DNA from: Tilletiopsis washingtonensis
Taxonomy: Eukaryota > Basidiomycota > Exobasidiomycetes > Entylomatales
NCBI RefSeq assembly: GCF_003144115.1
Contig: NW_020312029.1
Coordinates: forward strand, 1-57,029
Length of the DNA: 57,029 nt
Direction: 5' to 3'
Position 1 is the first letter of the stretch. The number at the start of each line of letters is the position of its first letter. The notes beneath the pieces were generated by a model that saw nothing but the letters and a program-made list of their open reading frames with translations, searched no databases and was not told where the DNA came from. Position numbers and translations under genes: made by a program. This document shows positions 10,719 to 21,881 of the stretch, one piece after another.

Positions 10719-12332
10719 TTACTCGGCTGGCCGGGCCACCAGCACCGTCTCGAGCGAGCCGAGGTGCTCGACACGCTCCAGCCGGAAGCCTGCGCGCTCG
10801 AGCAGCGCGCGGTACTCCATCACGGTGCGCTCCATGCCTCCGCCCAGCGAGAGCACCTGTATCGACGTCGACTGCAGAAACTCGGAGCTGTGCGGCGTCA
10901 CCACGAGGTCGCCGATGAGGAGCGTGGGCGAGCTGGCGCCGCCGGGCGCCAGCATAGCCTCGCGAACGTTGCGCAGAATCGCCACGACCTCGTCGTCGTC
11001 CCAGTCGTGGAGCACGTTGCGCAGCTGCGGCATGCTCGAGTCAGAGGCGCAGCAAGTGTGGCGTGAGCGCACTCACCAGGTAGTGCTGATGCCCAGCCGG
11101 CACCGAGCCGGGAGCGAAGAAGTCGCCGCCCACGAACGACACCCGGCCCTTCAGCGGCGATGCGAAGAGTGCCTGGCGCGGTATCAGCGCTGCAAAGCCT
11201 CACATCTGGCTGTGCGCTCACTTGTGCTGACTGCTCGACGGTCGTAGGCCGGTCGAACAGGACAAACTGCAGGTCTGGATAGAGGGAGCCGAGCAGGCGG
11301 GGCGTGGCACCCTGGCCGCCGCCGACATCCACTAGAGGTCCGCGGCCGAGCGCACCCCAGTCGAATTCTGCAGCACAGCGATTAGCCAAGATCGGCGTAG
11401 CCACAGCGGGACGCACCCGTGGCGAACGAGTCCGGAAAGGCGCTGTGCAGCTCGCGCATTGCCTGGCCCATGCGCTTCTCGCGCATCTGGTTCTCGGGCA
11501 GTGCCACATGCGCAAAGTAGTCGAGGTCCGTGTCGTAGGCAACCTGGTAGGCCGTGCGCTTCTCGCCGGCGCCAGCAGCCGCCGGCAGGCTCTCCGCGGC
11601 ACGCATGCCGTCGTCTCCGCTGGGAGCCATAGTGTCAGCCTGCGTCGTAGGACATGGGGCCGGATGCATCGCACATGAACGCAATGCCCTGCTGCAGGCT
11701 GCCGGGCCGGTCTGACCGCAGGAAGTTGGACAGCACGTTGTTGCGCACCTCGAGCGACCCGAACTCGCCGACTTCCTCGAAGATGCCCTGCTGCAGCACA
11801 ACGCGAAGTGCCACCTCTGCCGGCGAGACGATCAGCTCAAAATCGCTCCTGAAGCCAGCTATCACCCACTGAGGTAGGCCGGCCGCACTTTGGCACGCTC
11901 TGCCAGCTCGTGCGCTGTAACAGTCTCCTCTCCGACAAGATCGGCCAGGCCCCAGCTGTTGGCTGCGTGCAGCGCGCGCGCCTGGCAGTGTGACTCTGCA
12001 CGGCAGCTCAGCAGCGTTCTGAGGCGTACCCTTGGCTAGCATTCGACGCACCGGCGCGAGTGACCAGATACTGGGCGGGGTTCAGCGCACGCAGGATGCT
12101 GGAGGAGAGGCGCTCGAGCGCCGCAAAGTCGTCGAGGACTGGCTTGCTGGTGTCGGCAGCCCTGGTGTGGCGTGTTGAGCACATCCGCCGTTCATGCAGA
12201 CCCAGCTGCTGCTCACCTGCTGTCGAGGTCGTCTGCGATGCGCTGCATCTCCCGCACGATCGACCCCAGCTGCTGCTTTGCCGGCGCGCCCGAAACGGCC
12301 CGCCGTGCCGTTCCGCGCGGCGGCGAAAGCAT
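10719..12332 (-). CDS. SAM-dependent O-methyltransferase (plant caffeate-OMT type)
   Basis: A winged-helix N-terminal part reads KPVLDDFAALERL, then ALHAANSWGLADLVGEETV and TAHELAERAKVRPAYL, then the dimerisation-like EVALRVVLQQGIFEEV. The catalytic part has the SAM-binding loop PLVDVGGGQGATPRLL, FVLFDRPTTVEQ, and LRNVLHDWDDDEVVAILRNV with the catalytic His of the HDW motif. The C-terminus is FRLERVEHLGSLETVLVARP. At least six short introns interrupt it. The chosen start (12332, MLSPPRGTARRAV) is the first ATG opening the exon that ends IVREMQRIADDLDS; an extra upstream exon cannot be excluded. Members methylate phenolic hydroxyls of natural products (sterigmatocystin- and flavonoid-type OMTs). 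It is divergent from the A-T-TE gene, suggesting joint control and methylation of that product. Confidence 0.9.
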
Positions 12333-13419
12333 GGGCCGACTGCGCGCTGCACAACGCCAGGCTTGCAAAGAGGAAGTTCGTGCGATCATGGGCGTGGTAG
12401 GCAAAGCTTGTACGGCCAGGTTCCGAAGGGCTGCCGCACGTAGGGCGTCCAGGCGCTGGTGGAAGTGATTGCGAGGGAAGCACGTTGTGTCGCGTCCGTG
12501 ACCGTGCAACGTGCTACGGGCAGCGGCACATGCTGTCCGACACACCGGTCCGCCGTGCTGCTGGTGCTGCGCTCAGGACTGTGAAGCTGACCGGTCGGCA
12601 CTGCAAATCTCGCTCGGACGCTCAAGCTCAACCTCGGGCTTCTCACGGCCGCCGGTATCGCGCATCAAGCTCCACGCTGCGCCCTCGGCCAAACTGGCGC
12701 GGCGCTAAACGCGTGCCTCCCGCTAAGCACCGACAGCGCGGAAGTCGGGCCCGAGTAGGCGGTGCCATGCCAAATGACGTGCGACAGGGACGGCTGCTGC
12801 CGCTGCTTCCGCTCCACCACCTGCGCTCTCCGGGTTGCGTCCCGAATTAGCCTCGCGCTCTAGCCTCGCCAAGCGCAGCGGAGCTACAGGCGCTCGCGGA
12901 GATGGACGCCTGGCCCGTGCGGCGCGCCGGCGTCTTGGTGCGCATCGGGGCTCGCCTTACCGCCAGCGCGTCCTCCCGACAGCCGCATTCCGCACTCGCC
13001 CCGTCCGCCTCGTGCTTTGGCACTGCCGCACGTCGGCGTTAGAGGTTCCGCAGCTGGGAGCAACTCAGGGCACTGTGCGGCACTCATGAGGCAAAAAACG
13101 AGGCACAGCACGGCAGCGCGGAGGCAGGCCGAGGTGCTGACATGCCTGCTCAGCGTTCGAGCTGGCGTGGAGGAAGCTCGATGTGGGCACTCGCGCATGC
13201 CGCAAGGGCGCAGCCGCCGGCTGTCACCCCGCATGTGGGTTCCGCGCCGGTGCGGCTTCTCGACCGGGCGACGCAGGTGCTGCATGCTGTGAGACGCAGA
13301 CCCGGCCGTGCAGAATGATTCGCAGCGATAGGGGCCAGGTAAGGGTCGCCTTATATACCCGTCCTGCATCGACCCCTCTCTGCTTCGACCACTCTCGCTG
13401 CAGGCCTCACCGCATAGCC
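12333..13419. promoter_or_regulatory. Divergent promoter between O-methyltransferase and A-T-TE gene
   Basis: About 1.1 kb separates the two start codons, with no supportable gene between them. This head-to-head arrangement is a common way to co-regulate two pathway genes, so the region probably contains both promoters. The only core element I can point to is the TATA box at 13352 on the A-T-TE side. Confidence 0.55.
13352..13357 (+). promoter_or_regulatory. TATA box of the A-T-TE gene
   Basis: TATATA within GCCTTATATACCCG lies 63-68 nt before the ATG at 13420. This is a plausible core-promoter position in a genome where AT-rich hexamers are rare. Confidence 0.6.
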
Positions 13420-16400
13420 ATGACCGATGTCCTTGATCTCCTTCGGACTGCTGCGAGCTCTCCGCATGCCCTCACCTTCGTTGGCGCCCAACCACCTGAC
13501 GGCGCCGGCAGCGCCGCAGCTTCCTCCAGCTTTGCAGCGCAAACACGCTCGTACGATGACCTGCTCCGGTGCTCGCGAGGTCTGGCATCGCACCTCGCGG
13601 CTGCTGAAGGCACCAAGAGAGGCGACATCGTGCTGATCCACGCTGCCACAAGTCACTGGGTTGCGTTCGTAGCCTGGTGGGCGTGCCAGTGGCTCGGCGC
13701 CCTGCCTTGCCCGCTCCCGCTGCCGCATCCCGATCCGAACCGGCAACAAGCGGTCATCTCGCACCTCTCTGCGCTCTTCGACAAGCCGCTCGTTCTGGCC
13801 GCGAGGGACGACATGGCCTCGTGGGACGAGTGCGCCCTGCGAGTGACCACCATCGACGGCTTTCTCTGCCCGTCGGCGATCGACTTGCACGGCGAGGACC
13901 TACCTCTGCTCTCCCGCCGCGAGCACGATGTCGCAGCTCTTATGCTGACGTCTGGCTCCACTGCCTTGCCCAAGGTACGTTCCGCCTCCGAGACGAAGCC
14001 GCGTCCATTAGTGCTTACGCCTCTCGACCGCAGGCCGTGCAGCTGACGCACGCGAACATGCTAGCTGCCGTGCGCTCCAAGGCCGCTCGCCTGAACACGG
14101 ACAGCTCGACTCGCTACCTCAACTTCATTGCGCCGGACCACGTGGCAAACCTGACGGAGATCCATCTGGCCGCGATGCTCCACGGTGCCGCACAGGTACA
14201 CGTCCGATCGGCAGACATCATCGGCCGGCCTCTCCTGCTGCTCGAGCTCGTCGATGCCTTCGCGATCACGTACACATTTGCGCCGAACTTCCTTCTCGCG
14301 CAGCTGCTGCTTCGACTGGACGGCGAGCACAGGGACGGCACGCGCAGCAACACCACAGCGCCGTCCCTCCGCACACTCCGAGTCTTCGTCAGCGGCGGCG
14401 AGGCCGTGCCCCACCGCACGGCGGTGCGCTTCAACGAGCTCTGCCTCAAGCTCGGCGCAGCCTCCGGTCCGCTCGTTGCCGGCTTCGGCATGACGGAGAC
14501 GAGTGTGAGTCGCCATCACCTCGTTGACGCTCTGAATGATGCTCACCAAAGCGCCTCTTGCAGGCCGGATGCATCTATCGCGCTGCGGGCAGCCCTGCTG
14601 ACGTCGGGCTCGACAATGCGCCAGTCGGCCTCGCATATCCCGGCCTCGAGGTGCGCCTGCTCGCCGGCGACTATCTGGCCGCGCATGACGGCCTCGAGAC
14701 CGGCGAGCTAATCCTGCGAGGGCCATCGATCACCCGTGGCTACCTCGGCAATGCTGAAGCGAACGCAGAAGCATTCACTGCCGACGGCTGGTTCCGCACG
14801 GGAGATCGAGCGCGCATCTCCGCAGACGGAGTCGTCTCTCTGGTCGGCCGATCAAAGGAGGTGCTCAACATCAACGGCGTCAGCGTAGCCTGTGCAGACG
14901 TTCAGCGAGGCATCGAGGAGAGCCACATCGATGGCGTGCAGAACACCTTCACGGTCGTGTGCCCGTATCGGCCGGCGGACGCCGCGACCGAGTCCTATCT
15001 CGTCGCCTTCTTGCCGTCGGACCCAGCCAACGTGCTCGAGCCAGTGCTGCAGGTTGAACGTGCAGCGTGGCTCGCCGCAGGGCATCCACCGCTGGCCGTG
15101 CTGCCTCTCGACCGCAGAGAGCTCGGCAAGAGTGCACTCGGCAAGATCTCCGGCGCACGCATCGCTGGCGCTTTCGCTGCGGGCTTGTACAGAGACCTCG
15201 AGGCCGTTCTCCGGGAGGCGAAGCGACGTCGCCTTTCCGTGGAGAGCGCCAGTGCGAAGCCGCGCAGCGCATTCGAGACCGACATGGCCGCAGCGGTGCA
15301 GCAAGTCCTTGCCCTCGCCGACCCGCCTTCCTGCACTGCGAGCTTCGTCGAGCTCGGCTGCTCATCTCTCGCTCTTATGCGGATGCGCTCTGCGTTTGCC
15401 AGCATCCTCGGCCGGAAGGACTCGGACTTGCCCGTGACGCAACTCCTGCGGCATCCCTCAATCAGAGAGCTTGCCAAGAGCATGGCGTCAACATCACTCA
15501 TGACGGATGGAGCGAGCTCTGAGGAGCCGGCCGAGCCCTACGATCCCATCGTGCCGCTGAGCACGTCGGGGCATGGCACGCCGCTATTCCTCATTCATCC
15601 CGGCGTGGGCGAGTGCTTGGTCTTTCTGAACCTGGCCAAGCGCTTCCGCGGCGAGCGTCCGATCTTTGCGCTGCGAGCACGCGGGCTGGGCTCGGAGCCG
15701 AAAGACGTCGACGCCTCGGGTGCCTCACTGACCCCCTCCGGCTCTTTCGCACGCTTCGACGACATGTGCAAGGCGTATGCGGCCGCCATCGTGGCGACGC
15801 AGCCACGCGGGCCCTATGCGGTGGTTGGCTACTCTTTGTGAGCTTGCACTGCCCTTCCTTCTTCTTCCACTCACTTGCTGACTCTGACCTGCAGCGGCGG
15901 TGTCGTGGCGTTCGAGATCTGCAAGCTGCTCGAGGCACAGGGCCGCGATGTCAAGTACACCGGCCTTCTCAACATTCCGCCGCACATCAGCTGGCGCATG
16001 CGGCAGCTCGACTGGGACGAGATTGCGGTCAACCTGGCGCTGTTCCTCGGTCTCGTTCCCTCGGAAGACGTCGAGCCTCTGCGGCTGCACATCGCGGAGA
16101 AGAGAGAGCTGCGGCAGCTGTCGCCGGCAGCTCTGCACCCTCCAGACGGCGAAGGACACTCCCAGTCCGTCAAGTCAAACGCGTGCGCCAGGGTCGTCGA
16201 CCTGCTGCGCCAGACCGCTCCGCCGGCGCGCCTGCTAGAACTAGGTCTGGACGCTCGCGCTCTGCATCGCTGGATCGACGTCGCAGCAGATCTGGCACGT
16301 TCGGCGCAGGTCTATGAGCCGCAGGGCAAGCTCGCGTGCGCCGCCACCGTCTTCGTCGCCGTGCCGCTCGCCGGCCTCGGCACGCGTGAGGAATGGCGAC

Positions 16401-16549
16401 GCAATCATCTCGACGCGTGGCAGCAGTACGTCAACGGCCCGCTGCGCTTCGTCGATGTCGACGGTGCACACTACACGATGCTCGACGACGCTCACGTCGA
16501 GTCCTTCGCCGGCTGCCTGCGCAAGGAACTCAAGCTCGCCGGCGTGTGA
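13420..16549 (+). CDS. NRPS-like A-T-TE synthetase (atromentin/aryl-quinone synthetase type)
   Basis: Four exons (introns 13975-14033, 14505-14563, 15838-15894) give 984 residues, the usual size of this class. The order is adenylation (about 1-600), thiolation (about 620-700), thioesterase (about 720-984). Adenylation motifs seen are LTSGSTALPKAVQLTH, GFGMTETSAGCIYR, GELILRGPSITRGYLG, GWFRTGDRA, GRSKEVLNINGVSV and LGKISGARI. The carrier site is ELGCSSLALMRM with Ser for phosphopantetheine. The thioesterase nucleophile appears only after splicing: TT|C restores GYSFGG. The probable catalytic His is in VDGAHYTMLDD. No condensation or reductase domain is present. Known A-T-TE enzymes activate aryl-pyruvates and dimerise two of them to quinones, furanones or butenolides (atromentin, polyporic acid, microperfuranone). 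The segment ALPCPLPLPHPDP is typical of that clade. The actual substrate is not readable without alignment to a structure. Confidence 0.93.
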
Positions 16550-16764
16550 ATAACATGCCCTTGCCTCGCCTCTGCTTGCTTGCAGGTGCAGATGAGCGGC
16601 TCAGGGTCACGGCTCACACAGTTGTCCGCCGCGCACATCACCCAGAAGAAGCCTTGTTGACTCGCAGGTGGCATTGACGCTGCTATCGATAGAGACAGAG
16701 TGCAGCATCTAAGCGCTTGCTCGCGGGACGTGTTCCGGATGTGCCTTCAGTGTCCGCGCCCCCC

Positions 16765-19346
16765 TCAGTCCGCACGCTTGTCGGCGTGGGCCGGCGGCAC
16801 CAGAGTCTCGCGACTTTCGTCGCCGAGCTGCATCAAGCCTTGCCGTTCGCCCTCGCCCGCACGCCCGCCCAGTCCCTCGTTCTGGGCCTGGCGCATGTTC
16901 GTGCCGCGCGATGCGGTTCGAGGCGTGGCGTCCTCCTCGTCGTCGGAGCCCTCCAGCGCGAACATGGTCGCGCCATCGCTCACTCCTGTGCGAGTGGTCG
17001 GTGCAGAGGACGGCGCCGCGCCGGCCCCGCCTTGCGGCCGAGCCCGCCCCTCCTCCTCGTCCGCCTCTCGGTCGTGATGCGGTCCGAACTCTGCATCGGT
17101 GGACTAGGGTCAGCACCAGTTAGAATGCGCTGCCGGAGCGTCACGGCCGCACCATCGATCTCAAAGTCTTCCGCGTCGAGGTCGTCGTCCTGAGCCAGCT
17201 CGTCGGACATAGACAGACGCGCGTTGCTGCCGGTCGGGCGCCAGACCCAGGCGATAGCAGCAAAGACTGCGAGCAGGGGAGTCAGATGCTGGACGCGCGC
17301 GATCGACGCAGCACGCACCGATGAAGTACACCGTGCCCAGCCAGCCGTCCAGCAGCACCCAGCGGTACGGCCATGCGCTGGCCGACGTCTCGCCGCCAGC
17401 CTGTGTGAACGCGACCGACGTGATGACGAAGCTGCGGCGCATGCTGTCAGCGCGCGAGCTTCTCTGCCAAGGCGCCGGCTTGTACGCACAATGCAAAGAT
17501 GGACACGACTGCGCCGAGCAGGATGCGGTACAGCTTGGTGAACATCATCTTCTTGTACGTCTGCTTGCGCGCAGCGAGGTGCTCGATCGTTGCGTTGAGC
17601 GCATGCAGCGTCCACATGAGGAAGGACGAGAGCGTGAATGCGAGCGGGAAGATGAACATGAAGACCCAGGCGCCGCCCGTGTCAATGAGGATCCTGCGGC
17701 GATGCTGTCAGTGCTGGCGCCCGGCTAGCGGAGGATCCGACAGTGCACCCACATGACGATGCCGATCGAGTAGAGCACGCCGCACACAAAGTGCACGGCG
17801 GTCAGCAGCTGCACGCGGCGCATCACGGGCCCGATGCTGGGCCGGACCACGGAGAGGCCCATCGAGACGCAGAGCAAAATCGCCAAACTCGCACTGGTCT
17901 TGGTGGCGTCGAGGATGCTCGTGAGCACGAGCAGGAAGCGCGCCATGCTCGTGACGCTGGCCTGGCCATCCAGCGACGCGATGCGCCAGAAGTCCATCAC
18001 GTGCGTGTCGAGATACCGGTAGTAGAGCCACTGCGTGGCGCTGGCGACGAGGAGCAGCGTCATGAGGGCAGAGATGAAATGCTGCACCATCAGTAGGCTG
18101 ACAAGAGGAAAGTCAGCGAGCAGAATGGCCTGCTTGGATACGAGACGCACTCGTCACGATGCTTGACGCAGAGATAGCCCCATGCGGCGCCGAGCAGGAT
18201 GTACAGGCACGTGAGGGTGAAGTAGAACTGCGCACATCGAGCTCAGCGCGTGCACCACGAGCGGTCGCGGGCGCTACATTTGACGCACCTGCAGCTTGGG
18301 CCACTCGCCCGCAGGGAGCTCGCCGCTGAACGCATTGCGGAAGTGGATGCGTGCGGTGAACGCCGATTCGGTCGATCCTGCCGTGACGAGGGGCACCGCA
18401 GCTGTACGAAGCACGCGGCAAGGGGCGCTTGTCAGGGGAGGCACGGGAGCCTGCGAGACCGCAACCCACCCGCACCAACGCAGTAGAATCCCGTCTTCGT
18501 CACGGCGTAAGTCTGCAGGCACAGTGTCTGTCAGCATCGTGGGTCCGCGGCGGCTCCGTGGAGCGTCGTGCCGAGGGAGCGCGCAGCACGCCATGGCGGC
18601 CGAGCACACGGCAGGCGCAGCTCACCGTGTTCTGACCGCTCTTCCCGTCGAGCTCGACACGCGTCTTGACGATGGTTGTGCCGTCGGTGGAGTCGCCCTG
18701 CACGAGAAAGTCGCCCTGCTGCTCTGCCTTGCACAGCCCCTGCGCAACTGCCTTGGCGGTGCAGATGTACGTCTGCAGCTGCAGGCGGCCACCAGGTTCG
18801 CGGTCAGTCGGGCGCACGCTGCGTTGTGCGACCTCGCTGCGGCACTCACTGGCCGATCGAGAAAGTCCTTCTCAAGCCCCGCCTTGCCCAGCTTCGGGAA
18901 GTCGTCGTACTCGTACACTATTGTGGCTACCGTCGCGGGACCAGGGGCGCTGAACTTGACTAAGGTCGCAGACTGGCGTCAGCAGCATGCGCAGAGAGGC
19001 GCACACACCAGAGCCGACGCCGAAGCGAGGCTCTCGCCCAAGGTTCTCTTGCTCGGCTGCTCATCGGCGGCCGAGTCGCACCGCCGCACGCGCAGCGATG
19101 AACGCTCTGAACATCTCCTCGGCTCGCCGGCGCGGTAGGACATTCGCCTCTCCCGCCGCGCATCCCCGCCGCCATCCACATTCGCCGCTCGAGCGCTGGC
19201 CACTCACTCTCGATCGCCGTGCCCGGGCCACTCCACATGCCCGAGCAGCTCTGGCGCAGCGGGTCCGCATCTCCGACCTCGACGGTGTAGGCGCACGCGC
19301 TGCGGGCCAGCAGGGCAAGAGCGAGGCCCGCCAGTGGCAGACGCAT
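16765..19346 (-). CDS. PTM1/TMEM87-like lung seven-transmembrane receptor family protein
   Basis: The start at 19346 begins a signal peptide (MRLPLAGLALALLARSACAY). A lumenal domain of several exons follows, including TVATIVYEYDDFPKLGKAG, VKTRVELDGKSGQNT and HFRNAFSGELPAGEWPKLQV. The family's 7-TM block comes next: FYFTLTCLYILLGAAWGYL, LLADFPLVSLLMVQHFISA, the signature SVVRPSIGPVMRRVQ, HFVCGVLYSIGIVM, MFIFPLAFTLSSFLMW, then WPYRWVLLDGWLGTVYFIGA. The tail FAAIAWVWRPTGSNARLSMS and AEDFEIDEFGPHHD matches PTM1/TMEM87 proteins. The last intron (about 17097-17157) is needed to join EDFEID to EFGPHH. The tail is acidic and ends PPAHADKRAD. Family members sit in Golgi or secretory membranes; their function in fungi is poorly defined. 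It is tandem with the zinc-cluster gene. Confidence 0.9.
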
Positions 19347-20108
19347 GGCGCGCGAGGCGGTCCGTGCAGAGGCGCACGCGGATGCGGGGGTCGCAGAAGC
19401 GCAGGTCTGGCCCAAGATGCGCAAGAGAAGCCGAGGCGCAGGGAGAGGGAGCCGGGAGAACGGGCGAGAGCGCAACGGGCGAGCTGGCCGTGGTGGAGAC
19501 GACAGCGGCGGCGAGTGGCAGTGCAGGCGAGAGAGAAGAAGCACGCGGCGGCCGCGGCGCGCATCGCAGCACAGCCGCCCTCGCTGCTCTGCTGCGCGCG
19601 CCACGACGCACCTCCGCGCGGCGGTGCTTGGCGCAGCCTCAGCGTGAGGTGGCCCTCGTCACCGACACCGCGGCAGCATGATCGCAGCCACGAGAACGCC
19701 AGGTCGAAGGATCACGCCCACGTCAAGCACGGCACACTTATACTGCCCGCAGCGGAGGACTGAGCGAGACGAATGCCTGCCCACACATCCTCTGCCAGAG
19801 ATCTCGCACGGGGTGCCTGGGCAGCGAAGGACACGGGGCCGCCTCCGCCGCGCCTTCTTCTGTGCCGCAGAGGTCGACGTGCCCAAGGGGGCTTCACGCA
19901 GCGTGTTCGCAGTAAATATAGGTGCAATGCATGGGCAGACGCTGGAGTACAACAAGAGGCGCGTAGGCTTTCGGTACAACGAGACACGGCAGGGGACGGG
20001 GAACAGGGGACGCGAGGGGCGGGGGGGACGGACGGGTCGGGAAGTATGTGTGCGGATGCGTATTGGGAGAGGACAGGCCTCGTGCGGGAGGAGCAGCGGG
20101 CCCGTCGC
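19347..20108. other. Intergenic region between PTM1-like gene and zinc-cluster gene
   Basis: This 0.76-kb stretch holds the 3' flank of the zinc-cluster gene and the promoter of the PTM1-like gene (both on the minus strand). A minus-strand GTATAAGT lies near 19737, rather far (about 390 nt) from the start codon. No gene was seen. Confidence 0.45.
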
Positions 20109-21881
20109 TCAGGCCTGCAGGGGCAGGCGCGGCTTGATGGGTGCCAGCTCGTCCTCGGCGCCCGGGGCCAGGCGCGGGAAGGCGGCACGGGCGGCCGTGG
20201 CAGCGGCGGGACCGTACAGCGCAGCGGCGACCGAGTCGTGCTGCGCTGGGCCGCCGGGGTTGGCGCGCGCCCGCTGCGGCAGGTGCAGCGCGAACTGCGC
20301 ACTGGACGCCTGGGGGTGCAGGAATGCGCCGGCGGTGTGCGCCGGCACGATGCCCGCTGCGCCGCCCGTGGCGCCCGTCGTCGACGGCGGGTGGTGCACA
20401 TACTCGGTGCCGAGAAGCGGCGTGCGCGGCGTGCTCGGGTACGAGCCGTCGGAGTGCAGGCGGTGGTGCGCCGACGAGTGCCCGGCGTACGAGCCGGAGC
20501 CGCCGAGGCCGGTCGACGACGGCAGCATGGGCGGCGAGAAGAGCGAGGCGCCGCTTGCGCCGGAGCCGCCGAGACGCGACGACTGCGCGGCGCTGCCGTA
20601 CACTGGCGAAGACACGCCGCCGGCGCCGCCGCCGAGGGACGGCAGCTGGTGCAGCGAGCCGTTCGAGTACAGCGATGGTGACGCCAGAGGCCGCGAGGCT
20701 GCCGAGCCGATGGGCGTCGACGCAGACCGGTCGTGGCCGCCCATCGAGTCCTGGAAGCGCTGCGGCTGCTGCTGCTGCTGCTGCAGCTGGTGCTCCTCGG
20801 CGAAGGTGCGGCGCTCGTAGCCACCGCTGCGCGGCTGATCGCGTGCGTAGATGTGCGGCGAGGACGACGTGTGGTGGAGCGGCGGTGCCGAGGCGGCAGA
20901 GAAGTGCGGCGAGCCGGCGAAGGCAGAGTTGTCCACGTCGCCGTTGCTGCCGTAGCCGCTCGGGCTGCCGCGAGCGAAGCTGGCGCTCGCGCTGTTCGAG
21001 TTGGAGGCGCCGCGGCTCGAGTCGTCGGCGCGGGTCGAGGCACCGTTCACGGGTGCGTAGCCCAGGGCGGCGCCGCCAGCGACGCCGGTGATGGTGGCAG
21101 CGCGGCGCTTGTATGGCCCGCGCTTGATGCCGCGCTTGCGCTCCTTGCGCGAGCTGTCCTGGCACGAGTCCGTGAGGCCGTACTTGACGCAGCGCGAGCA
21201 TGGCCGGCCCTCGTCGCACTTCTTGCACGCCTTCTGGCAGTTGATGCAGGCGTTCTTCACCTGCTTGCGCTTCGGGCGCGTCTGCATGCCGCCGTTGGCG
21301 CCGCCGTGCTGCAGGTGCTGGCCGCCGTTGACGTGCTCGTACGAGCTGTGCATGCCGTACAGCGCCTCGGGCGAGCCGGCGGCGTAGCCGTAGTGCTGCT
21401 GCGACGCGTTGCCGCCGCTGCCGTTGCTGTGGCTGTACATGCCGCCGTGTGTCGGTGCCGAGCTGGTACCCGGCAGAGGCAGGAAGCTCGACGACGTCGA
21501 GGTTGCGTAGACGCCCTGCTGCGGCTGCGCCTGCGATGCCGCGTAGCCGCCGTACGACGTCTGCGCCGCCGAGGTGTGGTGCTGCCCGGCGTACGTCGGG
21601 GCGACGCCGCCGTAGCTGTGCTGCTGGTGCGCCGTCAGAAGCGGCGCGGCGCCCGAGGCGGAGTTGTTGAACAGCGGCGATCCGTAGCTGCCGCCCTGGG
21701 CCGCGGCGGTGCGCTGCTGCCCGTAGCCGGTGCCGGCGCTGGAGGAGGGAGCCGGCTGCGTCGGTGCGTAGAACGACGACGACGCCGGCAGCGACGTGGC
21801 GTCCATGTGGCTCGAGTAGTGCGGCTGCTGTGCCGACTGCTGCTGTGCCCAGTAGCCGGTGTCGGAGAGAGGACGGGACAT
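20109..21881 (-). CDS. Zn(II)2Cys6 fungal transcription factor
   Basis: A single uninterrupted frame of 590 residues starts at MSRPLSDTGYWAQQQ. The first 190 residues are low-complexity (Gln, Tyr, Ser, Gly, Ala). The zinc cluster follows at about residues 200-235: CINCQKACKKC then DEGRPCSRCVKYGLTDSC. The six cysteines are spaced C-X2-C-X6-C-X5-C-X2-C-X8-C, as the family requires. A very basic segment follows directly (RKERKRGIKRGPYKRR), which should contact DNA and act as nuclear localisation signal. The remaining 330 residues are Ser/Pro/Gly-rich with a short Gln run (HQLQQQQQQPQRF). No fungal_trans middle-homology domain is visible. The start is supported by the lack of an upstream frame. 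A 4.8-kb gene-free region lies upstream. Targets are unknown. Confidence 0.9.
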   Translation of the reverse strand: MSRPLSDTGYWAQQQSAQQPHYSSHMDATSLPASSSFYAPTQPAPSSSAGTGYGQQRTAAAQGGSYGSPLFNNSASGAAPLLTAHQQHSYGGVAPTYAGQHHTSAAQTSYGGYAASQAQPQQGVYATSTSSSFLPLPGTSSAPTHGGMYSHSNGSGGNASQQHYGYAAGSPEALYGMHSSYEHVNGGQHLQHGGANGGMQTRPKRKQVKNACINCQKACKKCDEGRPCSRCVKYGLTDSCQDSSRKERKRGIKRGPYKRRAATITGVAGGAALGYAPVNGASTRADDSSRGASNSNSASASFARGSPSGYGSNGDVDNSAFAGSPHFSAASAPPLHHTSSSPHIYARDQPRSGGYERRTFAEEHQLQQQQQQPQRFQDSMGGHDRSASTPIGSAASRPLASPSLYSNGSLHQLPSLGGGAGGVSSPVYGSAAQSSRLGGSGASGASLFSPPMLPSSTGLGGSGSYAGHSSAHHRLHSDGSYPSTPRTPLLGTEYVHHPPSTTGATGGAAGIVPAHTAGAFLHPQASSAQFALHLPQRARANPGGPAQHDSVAAALYGPAAATAARAAFPRLAPGAEDELAPIKPRLPLQA

